Shown: positions 1 through 8,494 of the stretch, one piece after another
Numbering within the stretch: position 1 is the stretch's first letter
Layout: the number at the start of each line of letters is the position of its first letter
Source: Saprospiraceae bacterium
GTDB lineage: Bacteria; Bacteroidota; Bacteroidia; Chitinophagales; Saprospiraceae
NCBI GenBank assembly: GCA_027488935.1
Contig: JAIYAP010000044.1
Span: forward strand, 1-64,000
Length of the DNA stretch: 64,000 bases
Direction: 5' to 3'
Made by a program: the position numbers and the translations under genes
Notes under the pieces: generated by a model
The model's database searches: none
What the model was told of the DNA's origin: nothing
The model's input: the letters and a program-made list of their open reading frames with translations, nothing else

Positions 1-86
1 ACTGAAGTGCGGGGTTAGAAGATGTTAGATGTGGTCTCGTGGTGCTCCACACTCAGTTCGCGGTACCCAGGCACTCAGGTCGTGGC

Positions 87-106
87 CCCCGCACTGAAGT
101 GCGGGG
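87..106. repeat. Perfect 8-bp hairpin, REP-like
   Basis: The arms ccccgcac (87-94) and gtgcgggg (99-106) pair perfectly around the tetraloop tgaa. The right half of the same hairpin appears at positions 1-14, so the structure occurs at least twice. GC-rich hairpins of this size next to a Y1 transposase are typical of REP sequences. Confidence 0.6.
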
Positions 107-189
107 TTACAAGATGTTAGATGTTCTGGTTTGTTTATTAAGATGTCTCACTTAAAGAAGAGACGAGATCACATCTGTCATCTTACATT

Positions 190-208
190 TCCCGAATTTT
201 ATTCGGGA
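190..208. repeat. Perfect 8-bp hairpin with 3-base loop
   Basis: The arms tcccgaat (190-197) and attcggga (201-208) pair perfectly around ttt. The core tcccgaatttt recurs in the hairpins near 58000 and 58117, so this may be one family of dispersed palindromes. It lies 217 bases upstream of the transposase start. Confidence 0.5.
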
Positions 209-424
209 GCCCAAGGGTACGCTCCCCATCACATCTATCTTCTTTGCAAAAGCGTGGATTGTTTTCAACGCATCTGATGGGAAGTTAGGTTGCTTGTTCT
301 GAACAAGCATTAAAACATATTGGTTATTTTGCATTTTGTTCCAGAATATTTCTCCCATAACTTTGTATTCAAATCAACATTCTTTTAATCTAACCCCTTT
401 TAATGAAGGGATTTTAATCAAATT

Positions 425-862
425 ATGGCCCAAGTACGAATTTGGATTCACATTGTGTGGTGTACAAAACATCGCCAACCTACGATGCAAAATAGAAACA
501 AACGCATCGATCTTTTCAAGCATATCAAAGGGTATGCGAAAAAGAAAAAAATTTACCTCGACTTTATTAATGGTGTTTCGGATCATGTACATTGCTTAAT
601 ATCAATGGCATGCGATCAAAATATTGCGCAAATTGTAAAGCTCTTAAAAGGCGAAAGCGCACACTTTGCCAATACCTGTAACCTGTTTGATATAGATTTT
701 GAATGGGCCGAAGGTTATTACGCCGTTTCAGTAAGTCAATCGCAAGTAGAAAAAGTGCGGAATTACATTAAAAATCAGGAAGCGCACCACGCTAAAAAGA
801 GTTTTGATGCGGAATGTCATAACTTTATGGTTAAGCATGGATTTATAAGACTACTTACTTAG
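425..862 (+). CDS. IS200/IS605-like Y1 transposase (TnpA/RAYT type)
   Basis: This is a HUH single-strand transposase of the Y1 family, about full length at 145 residues. The metal-binding HUH-type pair is His54 and His56 in SDHVHCLI. The catalytic tyrosine is Tyr114 in the helix containing NYIKNQEAHH, a signature of this family. Such enzymes cut and rejoin single-stranded DNA at hairpins. The palindromes and direct repeats just upstream are plausible substrates, which makes this either an IS200-like element or a domesticated REP-associated transposase. No partner tnpB is present, and no clear element end is seen downstream. The gene looks intact. Which of the two types it is cannot be settled from this window. 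Confidence 0.9.
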   Translation: MAQVRIWIHIVWCTKHRQPTMQNRNKRIDLFKHIKGYAKKKKIYLDFINGVSDHVHCLISMACDQNIAQIVKLLKGESAHFANTCNLFDIDFEWAEGYYAVSVSQSQVEKVRNYIKNQEAHHAKKSFDAECHNFMVKHGFIRLLT

Positions 863-886
863 CGCCAACTTGTACGCCCACTTCAT

Positions 887-895
887 TACCTTTGC
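887..895 (+). promoter_or_regulatory. Predicted Bacteroidota -7 box for the GT operon
   Basis: TACCTTTGC matches the Bacteroidota consensus TAnnTTTGC exactly and lies 28 bases before the start codon at 923. A TTG at 870-872 is only 14 bases upstream, closer than usual for the -33 element, so only the -7 box is well supported. Confidence 0.5.
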
Positions 896-922
896 GCCTT
901 TTATTGCCAACGCAGTACTGCA

Positions 923-2077
923 ATGCCTAAAATTAAGGTCGCTTTTTTTGCTGAAATCCTCATTGAAGATTTTGATGGCGCTTCCCGTACCATGTTTCAA
1001 CTGATCCGGCGTATTCCGACGGATCAATTTGAGTTTTTGTTTATTGCCGGCATGGGACCGAAGGATATTTTTGGGTTTGAATGCGTGTTATTGCCGAATG
1101 TTACGATACCGATTAACCGGACGTATAAAATGGCGGTGCCGCAATTGGCCAAACGTCGGTTGCGTACCAAATTAGCGGCGTTTAAGCCCGATATTGTGCA
1201 TATTGCCACGCCTTCCATGCTGGGTGAATATGCGTTGAAGTATGGGAAAGCACAAAATTTGCCCATTATTTCCATTTACCACACCCATTTTATCTCCTAT
1301 ATCGATTATTACCTGCGCAAATTGCCTTTTTTAATCCGGCCCGTTAAAGGCTTTATTGAAAAAGGCCAGAAGCGCTTTTACAACCAGGTCGATCTGATTT
1401 ATGTACCCGCAGAGAGTATCGCGGCGGATATGCAAACCATTGGAATTGAGGGTGCGCGTATGCAAATCTGGAAGCGCGGCATGGATACGCAGTTGTTCAA
1501 CCCGGCGAAAAGAGACACGGCGTTGATGGAGCGAATTACGGGCAATCAATTACCGACGATCATTTTTGCCAGTCGATTTGTATGGGAAAAAAATCTGGAA
1601 ACCCTGATTCGAATTTACCAATTGGCTCAGAATCAAGGGCTTTCCTGCAATTTTTTGATGGTGGGTGATGGGGTGGCCCGTGCCGCATGCGAACAAGCCA
1701 TGCCGGGCGCTATTTTTTATGGAAATGTGGATCATGCAGAACTTTCCGTGTTGTATGCTTCCTCCGATTTGTTTTTATTTCCTTCAATATCAGAGTCTTA
1801 CGGCAATGTCGTGTTAGAAGCGATGGCTTCGGGCTTGCCTTGTGTATTGGCGGATGGCGGTGGTTCCCGCGATTTTGTGGAACAAGGTGTGACCGGGTTT
1901 AAATGTCCACCCGACGATGCCGCGGTATATGTTGAAAAAATTCAATTACTGCTGCACGATGCGTCCCTACGGCGGCAATTCTCGGAAGCTGGGCGACAGT
2001 ACAGCCTAGGTTTTGATTGGCAGCAACTGGCAGATACCTATTTTGCTGATTTAAAACGTTTAGTTGCGCGCACATGA
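923..2077 (+). CDS. GT4 glycosyltransferase, MgtA/SqdX-like
   Basis: This is a GT-B fold, family 4 glycosyltransferase of 384 residues. The N-terminal domain has an acceptor-side segment (HIATPSMLGEYAL, about 93-105, and YHTHFISYIDYY, about 119-130) typical of the MgtA/SqdX group, which transfers a sugar to a lipid. The C-terminal domain has VGDG (247-250) and the EX7E pair Glu291/Glu299 in ESYGNVVLE, which contacts the nucleotide sugar. Its stop overlaps the next start by four bases (ATGA), so the three genes from 923 to 4220 form a coupled operon. The donor sugar and lipid acceptor cannot be told from sequence. Glycolipid synthesis at the inner membrane is the likely role. Confidence 0.85.
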   Translation: MPKIKVAFFAEILIEDFDGASRTMFQLIRRIPTDQFEFLFIAGMGPKDIFGFECVLLPNVTIPINRTYKMAVPQLAKRRLRTKLAAFKPDIVHIATPSMLGEYALKYGKAQNLPIISIYHTHFISYIDYYLRKLPFLIRPVKGFIEKGQKRFYNQVDLIYVPAESIAADMQTIGIEGARMQIWKRGMDTQLFNPAKRDTALMERITGNQLPTIIFASRFVWEKNLETLIRIYQLAQNQGLSCNFLMVGDGVARAACEQAMPGAIFYGNVDHAELSVLYASSDLFLFPSISESYGNVVLEAMASGLPCVLADGGGSRDFVEQGVTGFKCPPDDAAVYVEKIQLLLHDASLRRQFSEAGRQYSLGFDWQQLADTYFADLKRLVART

Positions 2078-3060
2078 AATACCTCCGTATCCTGCTGGTT
2101 GTCATTATTTTAGCTTCGTTTGCCTTTTTTATCCGCGCCACCGACCTCGACAAAGTGCAGAGTTCGATGCTGGAGGTGGGGTTCAATTTTTTCTGGTTGA
2201 TTGCAACAACAACCCTGGCTTATCTGCTGGGAACCATCGGTTGGAAATATTGCATGGGGGAAAGTGGCAAGCATTTAAACCTGGTGGATTTGTTTTTGAT
2301 TCGGCATGTAGGTGAAACGGTGAGTGTAATTAATCCGACCAGTGTGGTAGGCGGCGAGGCGATGAAAGTTTATTTATTGCGGGATAAGGGCATTGATCGC
2401 AAAACGGTGATTCATTCGGTGCTGTTGTCCCGCGCAATTATGGTCCTCACCCAATTTGGTTTGTTTTTCGGGGTTGCCGTGTTTATGGTGGGCAATAATT
2501 TTAGTTTTAACTGGAATTTATCGCTGTGGCAGTGGCTAGGGCCTTTACTTACGATCCTTGCGCTGGTTTGGGTTTTGCGTCAAAACTGGATTCGCCAGGC
2601 ATTTTGGGCTACCCGGCCGGGAGCATGGCTGGATGTACGCACCCAGGCTGCGCGTACGTATGTAAAAGAGTTGTGGATAGAACTGGTCCAGTTTTCCAAG
2701 TTCAATCAACGTTCCTTGGCGCTCGCCTGTTTGTTTTTTACGTTGCACTGGTTTTTTGGTGCCATGGAATTTTACCTGATTTTGAAGTTTTTAGGGTTGC
2801 CCATTTCTGTTTTGCAGGCCATTTTTGTTGATATGGGGGTGGTGTTTTTCAAAGTAGCGGGTGCTTTTGTTCCTGGGCAAATTGGGGTGGAGGAGTACGG
2901 CAACAAAATTATGCTTTCGGCAATTGGGGTGCCGGGAACGGATGTTTGGATTACGGTATCTGTTTTGCGCCGGGCGCGCCAGTTGTTTTGGATTTTGTTT
3001 GGCTTAGGTACTTATTTTTTCATGTATAAAAAAGCGGGCGAGGCGCCTCCTGAATCCTGA
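2074..3060 (+). CDS. Flippase-like integral membrane protein (LPG synthase TM / YbhN family)
   Basis: This 328-residue protein has about eight hydrophobic helices and resembles the membrane domain of lysylphosphatidylglycerol synthase (UPF0104, YbhN). No C-terminal aminoacyltransferase domain is present, so it is the stand-alone form often found beside glycosyltransferases and suspected of lipid translocation. Segments such as VSVINPTSVVGGEAMKVYLL (about 84-103) and VPGQIGVEEYG (about 267-277) are typical of the family. It overlaps the preceding gene by four bases and the next by one (TGATG), so all three are probably translated together. A role in moving the glycolipid made by its neighbours is an inference from context. 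Confidence 0.8.
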   Translation: MKYLRILLVVIILASFAFFIRATDLDKVQSSMLEVGFNFFWLIATTTLAYLLGTIGWKYCMGESGKHLNLVDLFLIRHVGETVSVINPTSVVGGEAMKVYLLRDKGIDRKTVIHSVLLSRAIMVLTQFGLFFGVAVFMVGNNFSFNWNLSLWQWLGPLLTILALVWVLRQNWIRQAFWATRPGAWLDVRTQAARTYVKELWIELVQFSKFNQRSLALACLFFTLHWFFGAMEFYLILKFLGLPISVLQAIFVDMGVVFFKVAGAFVPGQIGVEEYGNKIMLSAIGVPGTDVWITVSVLRRARQLFWILFGLGTYFFMYKKAGEAPPES

Positions 3061-4220
3061 TGGAAATCTTGTTTGTTAGCCATAAATACCCTCCTTCCGT
3101 GGGGGGCATGGAAAAACAGAGTTACGAACTGATCAACGGCATGGCGGCCCATGCGCGCGTGCATACGATTGTGTACACGGGCACAGGAGGGAAATTCCAG
3201 TTTTTCTGGACCTTGCGCAAAAAAATCCTTCAGAAATGCCAGGAAAACCCCGGAATTTCGGTGATTCACTTCAATGACGGACTGATTGGGGCGATTTGTG
3301 CGCGCCATCAAGGATATGAGCACCTAAAACGGGTGGTTACCTTGCATGGCTTAGAGGTTGTTTTTCCCAACCCATGGTACCAAAAATACATTTTACCCCG
3401 CTTTAATAACTTTGACCGGATCATTGCGGTAAGTGCGGCTACCCGCGATGCTTGTATAGAGCGGGGATTATTGCCGGAAAAAGTGGTGGTGGTGCCCAAT
3501 GGCGTGGATCATGATTTGGCCCAAACGGTACCTGTGCCTGATTTTGCAGCCTTTTTTGAAGAAAAATACAGCATTCCAGTAAGGAATAAACGCATTTTTG
3601 TAGGAATGGGCCGGGCTGTGCAGCGCAAAGGATTTTCCTGGCTGATGGAACAGGTAGTTCCTTCCTTGCAGGGCGAATTTGTAGTCTTGTTGATTGGCCC
3701 TTTTAATCGGGAACGCAGTGGTTTTGCGCGGTTTTTATCGTTTTTGCCTCGGGGCTTGCGCAAACAAATCGCTTTGTTTCTAGGCTTTCCGAGCGATGAA
3801 GACCACTTACGGACATTACTAGCCGAACCGCGTTTTCAGGAGAAAGTGTACCATTTGGGCAAGTTGCCTTTTGAGGATATTCGCCAGATTCTAACGGCAT
3901 CCAATGCTTTTGTGATGCCGAATATATCGATCAAAGGAGATATGGAAGGCTTCGGGCTCGTTTGTTTAGAAGCAGCCCTGAGCGGCACTACGGTGGTAGC
4001 GGCCCAGTTAGAAGGCATCACTGAAGCGATTCAAGATGGGAAAAACGGGATTTTGCTGCCTTCTTGCAATGCGCAAGCCTGGATAGATCAATTGCAGGCG
4101 ATTATTGATGATCCGGCTACTTTTGCAGCGAATACCCCTGCTTATCGGACTTATACCCTTGAAACGTTTGGTTGGGATAGGATGGTTTTGGGGTACGTGT
4201 CCGCCATAGCCTTGGCGTAG
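3060..4220 (+). CDS. GT4 glycosyltransferase with a repeat-encoded C-terminus
   Basis: A second GT-B, family 4 glycosyltransferase (386 residues) in the operon. The N-terminal segment HKYPPSVGGMEK (about 8-19) is the usual GT4 acceptor loop. PNGVD (about 144-148) and the EX7E segment EGFGLVCLE (about 298-306) mark the donor-binding half. A stretch near residues 210-240 is longer than in minimal GT4 enzymes. The last seven residues (VSAIALA) and the stop codon lie inside the left arm of the palindrome at 4199-4254. The native C-terminus was therefore probably replaced or extended by insertion of that repeat. The substrate is unknown; a glycolipid or surface glycan is likely. Confidence 0.85.
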   Translation: MEILFVSHKYPPSVGGMEKQSYELINGMAAHARVHTIVYTGTGGKFQFFWTLRKKILQKCQENPGISVIHFNDGLIGAICARHQGYEHLKRVVTLHGLEVVFPNPWYQKYILPRFNNFDRIIAVSAATRDACIERGLLPEKVVVVPNGVDHDLAQTVPVPDFAAFFEEKYSIPVRNKRIFVGMGRAVQRKGFSWLMEQVVPSLQGEFVVLLIGPFNRERSGFARFLSFLPRGLRKQIALFLGFPSDEDHLRTLLAEPRFQEKVYHLGKLPFEDIRQILTASNAFVMPNISIKGDMEGFGLVCLEAALSGTTVVAAQLEGITEAIQDGKNGILLPSCNAQAWIDQLQAIIDDPATFAANTPAYRTYTLETFGWDRMVLGYVSAIALA

Positions 4221-4254
4221 GCGGACTTCCGCCTACGCCAAGGCTACGGCGGAC
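4199..4254. repeat. 56-bp near-perfect palindrome overlapping the end of the GT4 gene
   Basis: The arms 4199-4225 and 4228-4254 pair over 27 positions, with one G-T type mismatch, around a two-base centre. The key motif is gcctacgccaaggctac. It supplies the final codons and the stop of the plus-strand gene. It sits between two convergent operons, where the hairpin could also stop transcription from either side. The form is that of a dispersed palindromic repeat rather than a gene-specific terminator, because more copies follow directly. Confidence 0.85.
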
Positions 4255-4271
4255 GCGTCCTTTGTAAGGGC

Positions 4272-4325
4272 CCGCCTGCGCCGGAGGCTACGGCGGATAT
4301 CTGCCTACGCCAAGGCTACGGCAGA
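4272..4325. repeat. Further partial copies of the same palindromic repeat
   Basis: Positions 4272-4297 carry a diverged copy of the arm (ccgcctgcgccggaggctac followed by ggcgga). Positions 4298-4325 carry another copy flanked by the inverted pair tatctgcc and ggcagata. With the main palindrome this makes at least four arm-like copies in about 130 bases between convergent genes. Confidence 0.75.
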
Positions 4326-4329
4326 TAAA

Positions 4330-4860
4330 CTACGGATAAAACTTCTCGTACATGTTTTTGCCGTTCCAGGGATCGGTGCCAAAAAACTCTACGTATTGTA
4401 CTTTCGGTGCAAGCGTCCAGCGGGAGCTTTCTTCAATGGCAATAAAAATACGGCGAATGACCATTTGTTTTCCGTTCACCTCCAATTTGGCGCAGGGTTT
4501 CCCACCGGCGTCGATGTACATCAGGAATTTTTTCTTGGAGTAGGAAACAAAGTTGAATTCGTATTTATTCTCGCCTAAGTGTTTGAGGCTGAGGCCGTAA
4601 GCCAAATTGCGCTGAATAAAAGTAAGCCCTTCTTTAGCGCCTCCATTGGTGTAGCGAATCCAATAAATATCAACCGGTTTGGCCGTGCTGATTTTGTTGT
4701 TACCGACCACATTGGCATCATACACAATGGTATTGGTATTGCCACTGCGTTGAATGTAAAACAGGTTTTGCTTAGAAAGCGGAGGGGTCGGATATACCTC
4801 TTGTGCCGAAATCCTACAGGCCATCAATGTTAAAGCCAACAGGAGTACAAAGTTTTTCAT
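4330..4860 (-). CDS. DUF4833 domain secreted protein
   Basis: A small exported protein of 176 residues. I chose the ATG at 4860 because it gives a clean signal peptide (MKNFVLLLALTLMACRISAQ); an upstream TTG at 4878 would overlap the preceding gene. The mature protein matches the DUF4833 family, with NLFYIQRS, NTIVYDAN, PVDIYWIRYTNGG and AYGLSLK in the family order. The family has no established function. It is the last gene of the sphingolipid operon, seven bases after the DUF5686 gene. A Cys in MACRIS could make it a lipoprotein, but the site is poor and SAQ-E looks more like signal peptidase I cleavage. A role in handling the lipid made by the operon is an inference. Confidence 0.75.
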   Translation of the reverse strand: MKNFVLLLALTLMACRISAQEVYPTPPLSKQNLFYIQRSGNTNTIVYDANVVGNNKISTAKPVDIYWIRYTNGGAKEGLTFIQRNLAYGLSLKHLGENKYEFNFVSYSKKKFLMYIDAGGKPCAKLEVNGKQMVIRRIFIAIEESSRWTLAPKVQYVEFFGTDPWNGKNMYEKFYP

Positions 4861-4867
4861 GACAATA

Positions 4868-7444
4868 TTAGAATTCAATTTTAAATCGGGCGCGAATCCC
4901 CCATTTGCTGATATTGGGTGAATCAGTGTAGGTTAGGCGCCGTACATAATCGACGCGGAATAAGCGGAATATATTGGCGATCCCTACGCTTGCTTCCATA
5001 TATGGTTTGTTTTCCAGGGTGCGTGTAAGGGTACGCCCCTCTTCATCCACCGGAAAGCGCGGTTGTCCATTGGTGTCGCTGGGTCGATTTTTCCCGTCCA
5101 TGCCACCGTATAATCCTTTAAAACTGGCAACTTCACGCCATTTAAGGCGTCGCACCAAGGGAATTTTATTAAACAGCAAGCCATTAAAGTTGTGCTGAAC
5201 GCTCAGTGCAACAAATTTGTCACTGGCAAATTCCAGGAAGTTCATCAGGTTGTAGGCGTACAACTGATAAGAATAGGTTTGGTTGGCGGCGTGTACTTTC
5301 AACAATGGATAGGGTAGGGTACCAAAAATCCGGCCACCTTCCAGCGTCCAATCCGAGATGCCAAATGGGGCGATGTAGAAAATTTTAGTGACTTTAGCAG
5401 TAACAACCTGGTAGTTGTAGCCGCCGTTCAGCAAGTTTTTGAAACCCGCCCGCAAGCCAATTTGGAAAGTCGGGTATTTGCTATCAATTGGAATGCGGTA
5501 GGTTTTACCTTGATAAAATTTCTGGTTGGGAGAATATTTAATCGAACCGCCCAATTCGGAAGTAATAATTTGATCGAGGAATTGCACCGGACCATCGCTG
5601 CTCGTCCGATAATCGAACCGCAACACGCCCCCCGGGGTTTGCGCAATACGGTGTGCTGAAAGGGTGTAAGTCAGGCCTTTTTCCATCTCACGCACATAAT
5701 CTATGTGGTAGGCCTGGTTGTAAATCATTTTGTTGTTAACCCCGCGCTTGAACGACAACAAGAAATTGTCTTCCTGCACAAATTGCAATTCCTGTCCTGG
5801 AATTTGAATTTCATTTTGAACCGATACCGTTACTTGGTTCATGGGGAAATTACGCGGCACTTTATGGGTAAAGGCATAGGTCAGGCCAGCGTAATATTTG
5901 AATTTTTTATCTTTAGTACCATATGCGCCATAAAATTCGGCCATCATATTTTTGGTCAGGCGGGTATTGGTACGCCCACCCAGACGCATACGAAATCCTT
6001 CTACGTCATTGAAACTGTAAAAAGTGTTTACAGGGCCGAGGTCGAACCAGACAAAACTTTTGTACCCAGCCAACAGCAGCAGCGCAATATCGGAGGCGCG
6101 GCGGAAAGCGGGCACATTTTGCACACTATCCACCATTTTGTAGATACCATTTTCAGTTTTAGAAAGCGGATTATGGCGGCGCTCGTCCCAAAACTGTCCA
6201 TCCCGGTTGGTGGCATCTTTAACCATAACTGATGCCAATTGATTGCGGAAAAGGCTATCTGCAATAGGCTGATTCAGGCTATAATTGCGGTATGAAATGG
6301 TTTTATGTCCCAAAATACTACGTCCTTTTTCGGATTTGACGATTTGGAAATCCATCGAAATATCGTCTTTTACCAGCATTAGGCGGCGGTTTTTCCCAGT
6401 CCCAAAAAACTCGAATTCTTGTTCCAGGTGCAAATCACTGACCCAGTTGAGGTTGATTTCTTTGGAAATACCCATTTGTACTTTACGCACCGCATAGGTA
6501 GAATCTAAGGCCACCAGCATATTTCCCATGAAAGCAAGGTCGCTTTTGATGGCAGGCGCAAAGAAAATATCCACACATTTAGCCCCTTGGTACACCAGGG
6601 TATCCATGATATAAAAACGGTACAGGGTGGGTGCAAGTGGAGAAAGTGGACCAACAAACTGGGTGCCGAGGAGGCTGATGTTGGAATCGTAGATATCCAC
6701 TTTTTGATACATATTATTCAGGTAGGCCGAAACGCCATCGCCATCCACATATCCTTCCAAACCAGCCTGTTTTTCACCCAAAACATATTCTTTGGTCTCT
6801 TTAGGATCTTTTCGGTACACGACATTTAAAACGCGTTCCCGCAAGTACACCGGTAGCGCCACTTTCAGGTTTACCTTATTGGTGTCCACGTTTTCAAAAA
6901 TGAACTGGAATTTTCGGAGTGCCCGGCGGTTTCGGAACTTATCGGTCACATTATTTAGATCAAGTTGCAATTTTTCGTAAGCATCGAAGGAGTAGAAGTC
7001 CAGGCCTTCCTTGCGATTTTGGTCTTTGTGGGCAAAAACCTCGTTGATCAAATTGACGGCAGGGTTGTTTTTGCGGCGATATTTATCTGGGCGTACCTCC
7101 ACTTCTTTCAAATTGACACTGGCATCGGTAAGTGCAACTTCCAATTCATTGTTTTCGCCGGGCTTAATGTCAACCAGCAACGTGGTATAGCCAACATAAC
7201 TAACGCGCAATTTTTTAACAGAAAGGGGAACTTCTATCAAAAAATTACCATCAATATCTGACCGTGTACCTAAATTGGCATCAGGTACTTGAATAGAGGC
7301 ATAAGAAAGACCGTCCTTTGTTTGTGCATCTATAACTTTTCCATGAATGGATGTTGTTTTTTGGGCAAAAAGCGGGCCGCCTGAAAGCAAAAGCAACAAA
7401 AACAGGGAAAAATTTAGCTTAATTTTTAATTTTGAAGGATTCAT
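4868..7444 (-). CDS. DUF5686 / carboxypeptidase-regulatory-like outer-membrane protein
   Basis: A protein of about 858 residues with a signal peptide ending LFAQ near residue 28. A carboxypeptidase-like regulatory domain follows (about 31-110, IHGKVIDAQTKDGLSYASIQV). A long region rich in alternating beta strands matches the DUF5686 family and ends in aromatic-rich strands (WGIRARFKIEF), as in outer-membrane barrels. I chose the ATG at 7444 over one at 7474 because it places the signal peptide correctly. There is no TonB plug, so it is not an ordinary TonB receptor. It is co-directional with cerR (49-base gap) and DUF4833 (7-base gap). The function is unknown. Outer-membrane export or placement of sphingolipids would fit its position. 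Confidence 0.75.
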   Translation of the reverse strand: MNPSKLKIKLNFSLFLLLLLSGGPLFAQKTTSIHGKVIDAQTKDGLSYASIQVPDANLGTRSDIDGNFLIEVPLSVKKLRVSYVGYTTLLVDIKPGENNELEVALTDASVNLKEVEVRPDKYRRKNNPAVNLINEVFAHKDQNRKEGLDFYSFDAYEKLQLDLNNVTDKFRNRRALRKFQFIFENVDTNKVNLKVALPVYLRERVLNVVYRKDPKETKEYVLGEKQAGLEGYVDGDGVSAYLNNMYQKVDIYDSNISLLGTQFVGPLSPLAPTLYRFYIMDTLVYQGAKCVDIFFAPAIKSDLAFMGNMLVALDSTYAVRKVQMGISKEINLNWVSDLHLEQEFEFFGTGKNRRLMLVKDDISMDFQIVKSEKGRSILGHKTISYRNYSLNQPIADSLFRNQLASVMVKDATNRDGQFWDERRHNPLSKTENGIYKMVDSVQNVPAFRRASDIALLLLAGYKSFVWFDLGPVNTFYSFNDVEGFRMRLGGRTNTRLTKNMMAEFYGAYGTKDKKFKYYAGLTYAFTHKVPRNFPMNQVTVSVQNEIQIPGQELQFVQEDNFLLSFKRGVNNKMIYNQAYHIDYVREMEKGLTYTLSAHRIAQTPGGVLRFDYRTSSDGPVQFLDQIITSELGGSIKYSPNQKFYQGKTYRIPIDSKYPTFQIGLRAGFKNLLNGGYNYQVVTAKVTKIFYIAPFGISDWTLEGGRIFGTLPYPLLKVHAANQTYSYQLYAYNLMNFLEFASDKFVALSVQHNFNGLLFNKIPLVRRLKWREVASFKGLYGGMDGKNRPSDTNGQPRFPVDEEGRTLTRTLENKPYMEASVGIANIFRLFRVDYVRRLTYTDSPNISKWGIRARFKIEF

Positions 7445-7493
7445 GATTTTGCTTTTTGAAACCAATAAAAGCATGGGTAGTTTTTGTTTTGCA

Positions 7494-8492
7494 CTAAATC
7501 CAGCCTTGTTTTTTGTACCAATGAATGGTTTGATGCATGCCTTGGTACAAATCGAAAGCCGGTTGAAACTGTATTTCCGCTAGTAGGGGAGTCACATCAC
7601 AATGCCAGTTTTTTGCCGTCAATTCGGGTATTTTTTCCCGGTTTAACGGACTTGGTTTATTGCGCCACCGCCCAATCATTTCCGCAATTCGGGCTATTTG
7701 TCGGATAATACCGATGGGTATTTTAAATTTCAGGGTCGATGTTCGTCCGAGTGCCAGCCGAACAGCATTTCCTAAATCCGCCGTTTGGTAGTCTTTTCCA
7801 TCTGAAATAATGTATTTACGATGGATTGCCGTCGGATGTTCAAGTATTTTAAATATGGCCGCCGCCAAGTCTTGCGCATGCACGAAACTCAATTTTTGCA
7901 CCTGCGTTCCGATGGTTAGTTCCAGGCCCTTATTCACCAACTGAATAAAACTTAGGATGTCGCGTTCCCAGGGGCCATAAACCGCAGTTGGTTGAACGGC
8001 AACCCAGGGAAAATCAACGCTGCCGGATTCCAGGAATTGTTCGGCGCTGCGTTTGCTTTCACCATACGGCGTAAGCGGCTTTGGTGTTTGTCCTTCGTGC
8101 ACCCTCATTTGGTTGTCCGGTGCAGCACCCAACGCGGCTAAACTGCTGACAAACAAAAACTTATCGGGCACAACCTGCGCTTGTTTCAAGGCAAGTACCA
8201 ATCGGCGGGTATTACCGGCATTGCCTTCAAAATAGGCATCCCGGTAAATTGCTTTCGTGACACCCGCATTGTGGATTACCCAATCGAAGCGACCCAATGG
8301 GGCCAGCACCTCCGCCATTTTTTCGGCATGGTCCAATGGCAAACTGATCAGATGAATCCGCGCGTCAGAGAGCCGATTTAGATCACTGTTTTTGCGTACT
8401 GTCGCCCACACCTCATGCCCTTGTTGTAACGCTTGTTCTACCAAAAAACCGCCAATGAACCCACTTGCGCCAGTGATCAGTACGCGTGCCAT
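7494..8492 (-). CDS. cerR: NAD-dependent epimerase/dehydratase-like SDR, probable ceramide reductase
   Basis: An extended short-chain dehydrogenase of 332 residues. The Rossmann motif GASGFIG is at 8-14, the active-site serines are near 116-117, and the catalytic Tyr143 and Lys147 lie in YGESK. In Caulobacter, a protein of this family (CerR) reduces the keto group of 3-oxo-ceramide made by Spt and bCerS. Here the gene lies two bases downstream of the bCerS-like gene in the same operon, which strongly supports that role. An unrelated sugar epimerase is possible by family alone but unlikely in this setting. The gene is full length with no oddities. Confidence 0.75.
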   Translation of the reverse strand: MARVLITGASGFIGGFLVEQALQQGHEVWATVRKNSDLNRLSDARIHLISLPLDHAEKMAEVLAPLGRFDWVIHNAGVTKAIYRDAYFEGNAGNTRRLVLALKQAQVVPDKFLFVSSLAALGAAPDNQMRVHEGQTPKPLTPYGESKRSAEQFLESGSVDFPWVAVQPTAVYGPWERDILSFIQLVNKGLELTIGTQVQKLSFVHAQDLAAAIFKILEHPTAIHRKYIISDGKDYQTADLGNAVRLALGRTSTLKFKIPIGIIRQIARIAEMIGRWRNKPSPLNREKIPELTAKNWHCDVTPLLAEIQFQPAFDLYQGMHQTIHWYKKQGWI

Positions 8493-8494
8493 TT

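Larger units (their letters stand above)
1..424. other. Repeat-rich leader region before the Y1 transposase
   Basis: No convincing gene. A 31-base direct repeat occurs at 1-31 and 93-123 with one mismatch. Degenerate copies of the core aagatgttagatg occur at 19-31 and 111-123, with related inverted copies at 171-185 and 231-241. Two hairpins, listed separately, lie among them. The window starts inside one repeat copy, so the array probably continues to the left. A 68-codon reading frame on the minus strand (358 to 152) runs through one hairpin and has no recognisable family; I do not call it a gene. The layout resembles REP-type repeats clustered next to a single-strand transposase. Confidence 0.6.

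Noticed and set aside
152-358. A 68-codon minus-strand frame upstream of the transposase
   Set aside because: It runs through a hairpin and repeat copies, has no recognisable family, and lies in a region built of repeats. It could be a decayed gene, but nothing supports that.
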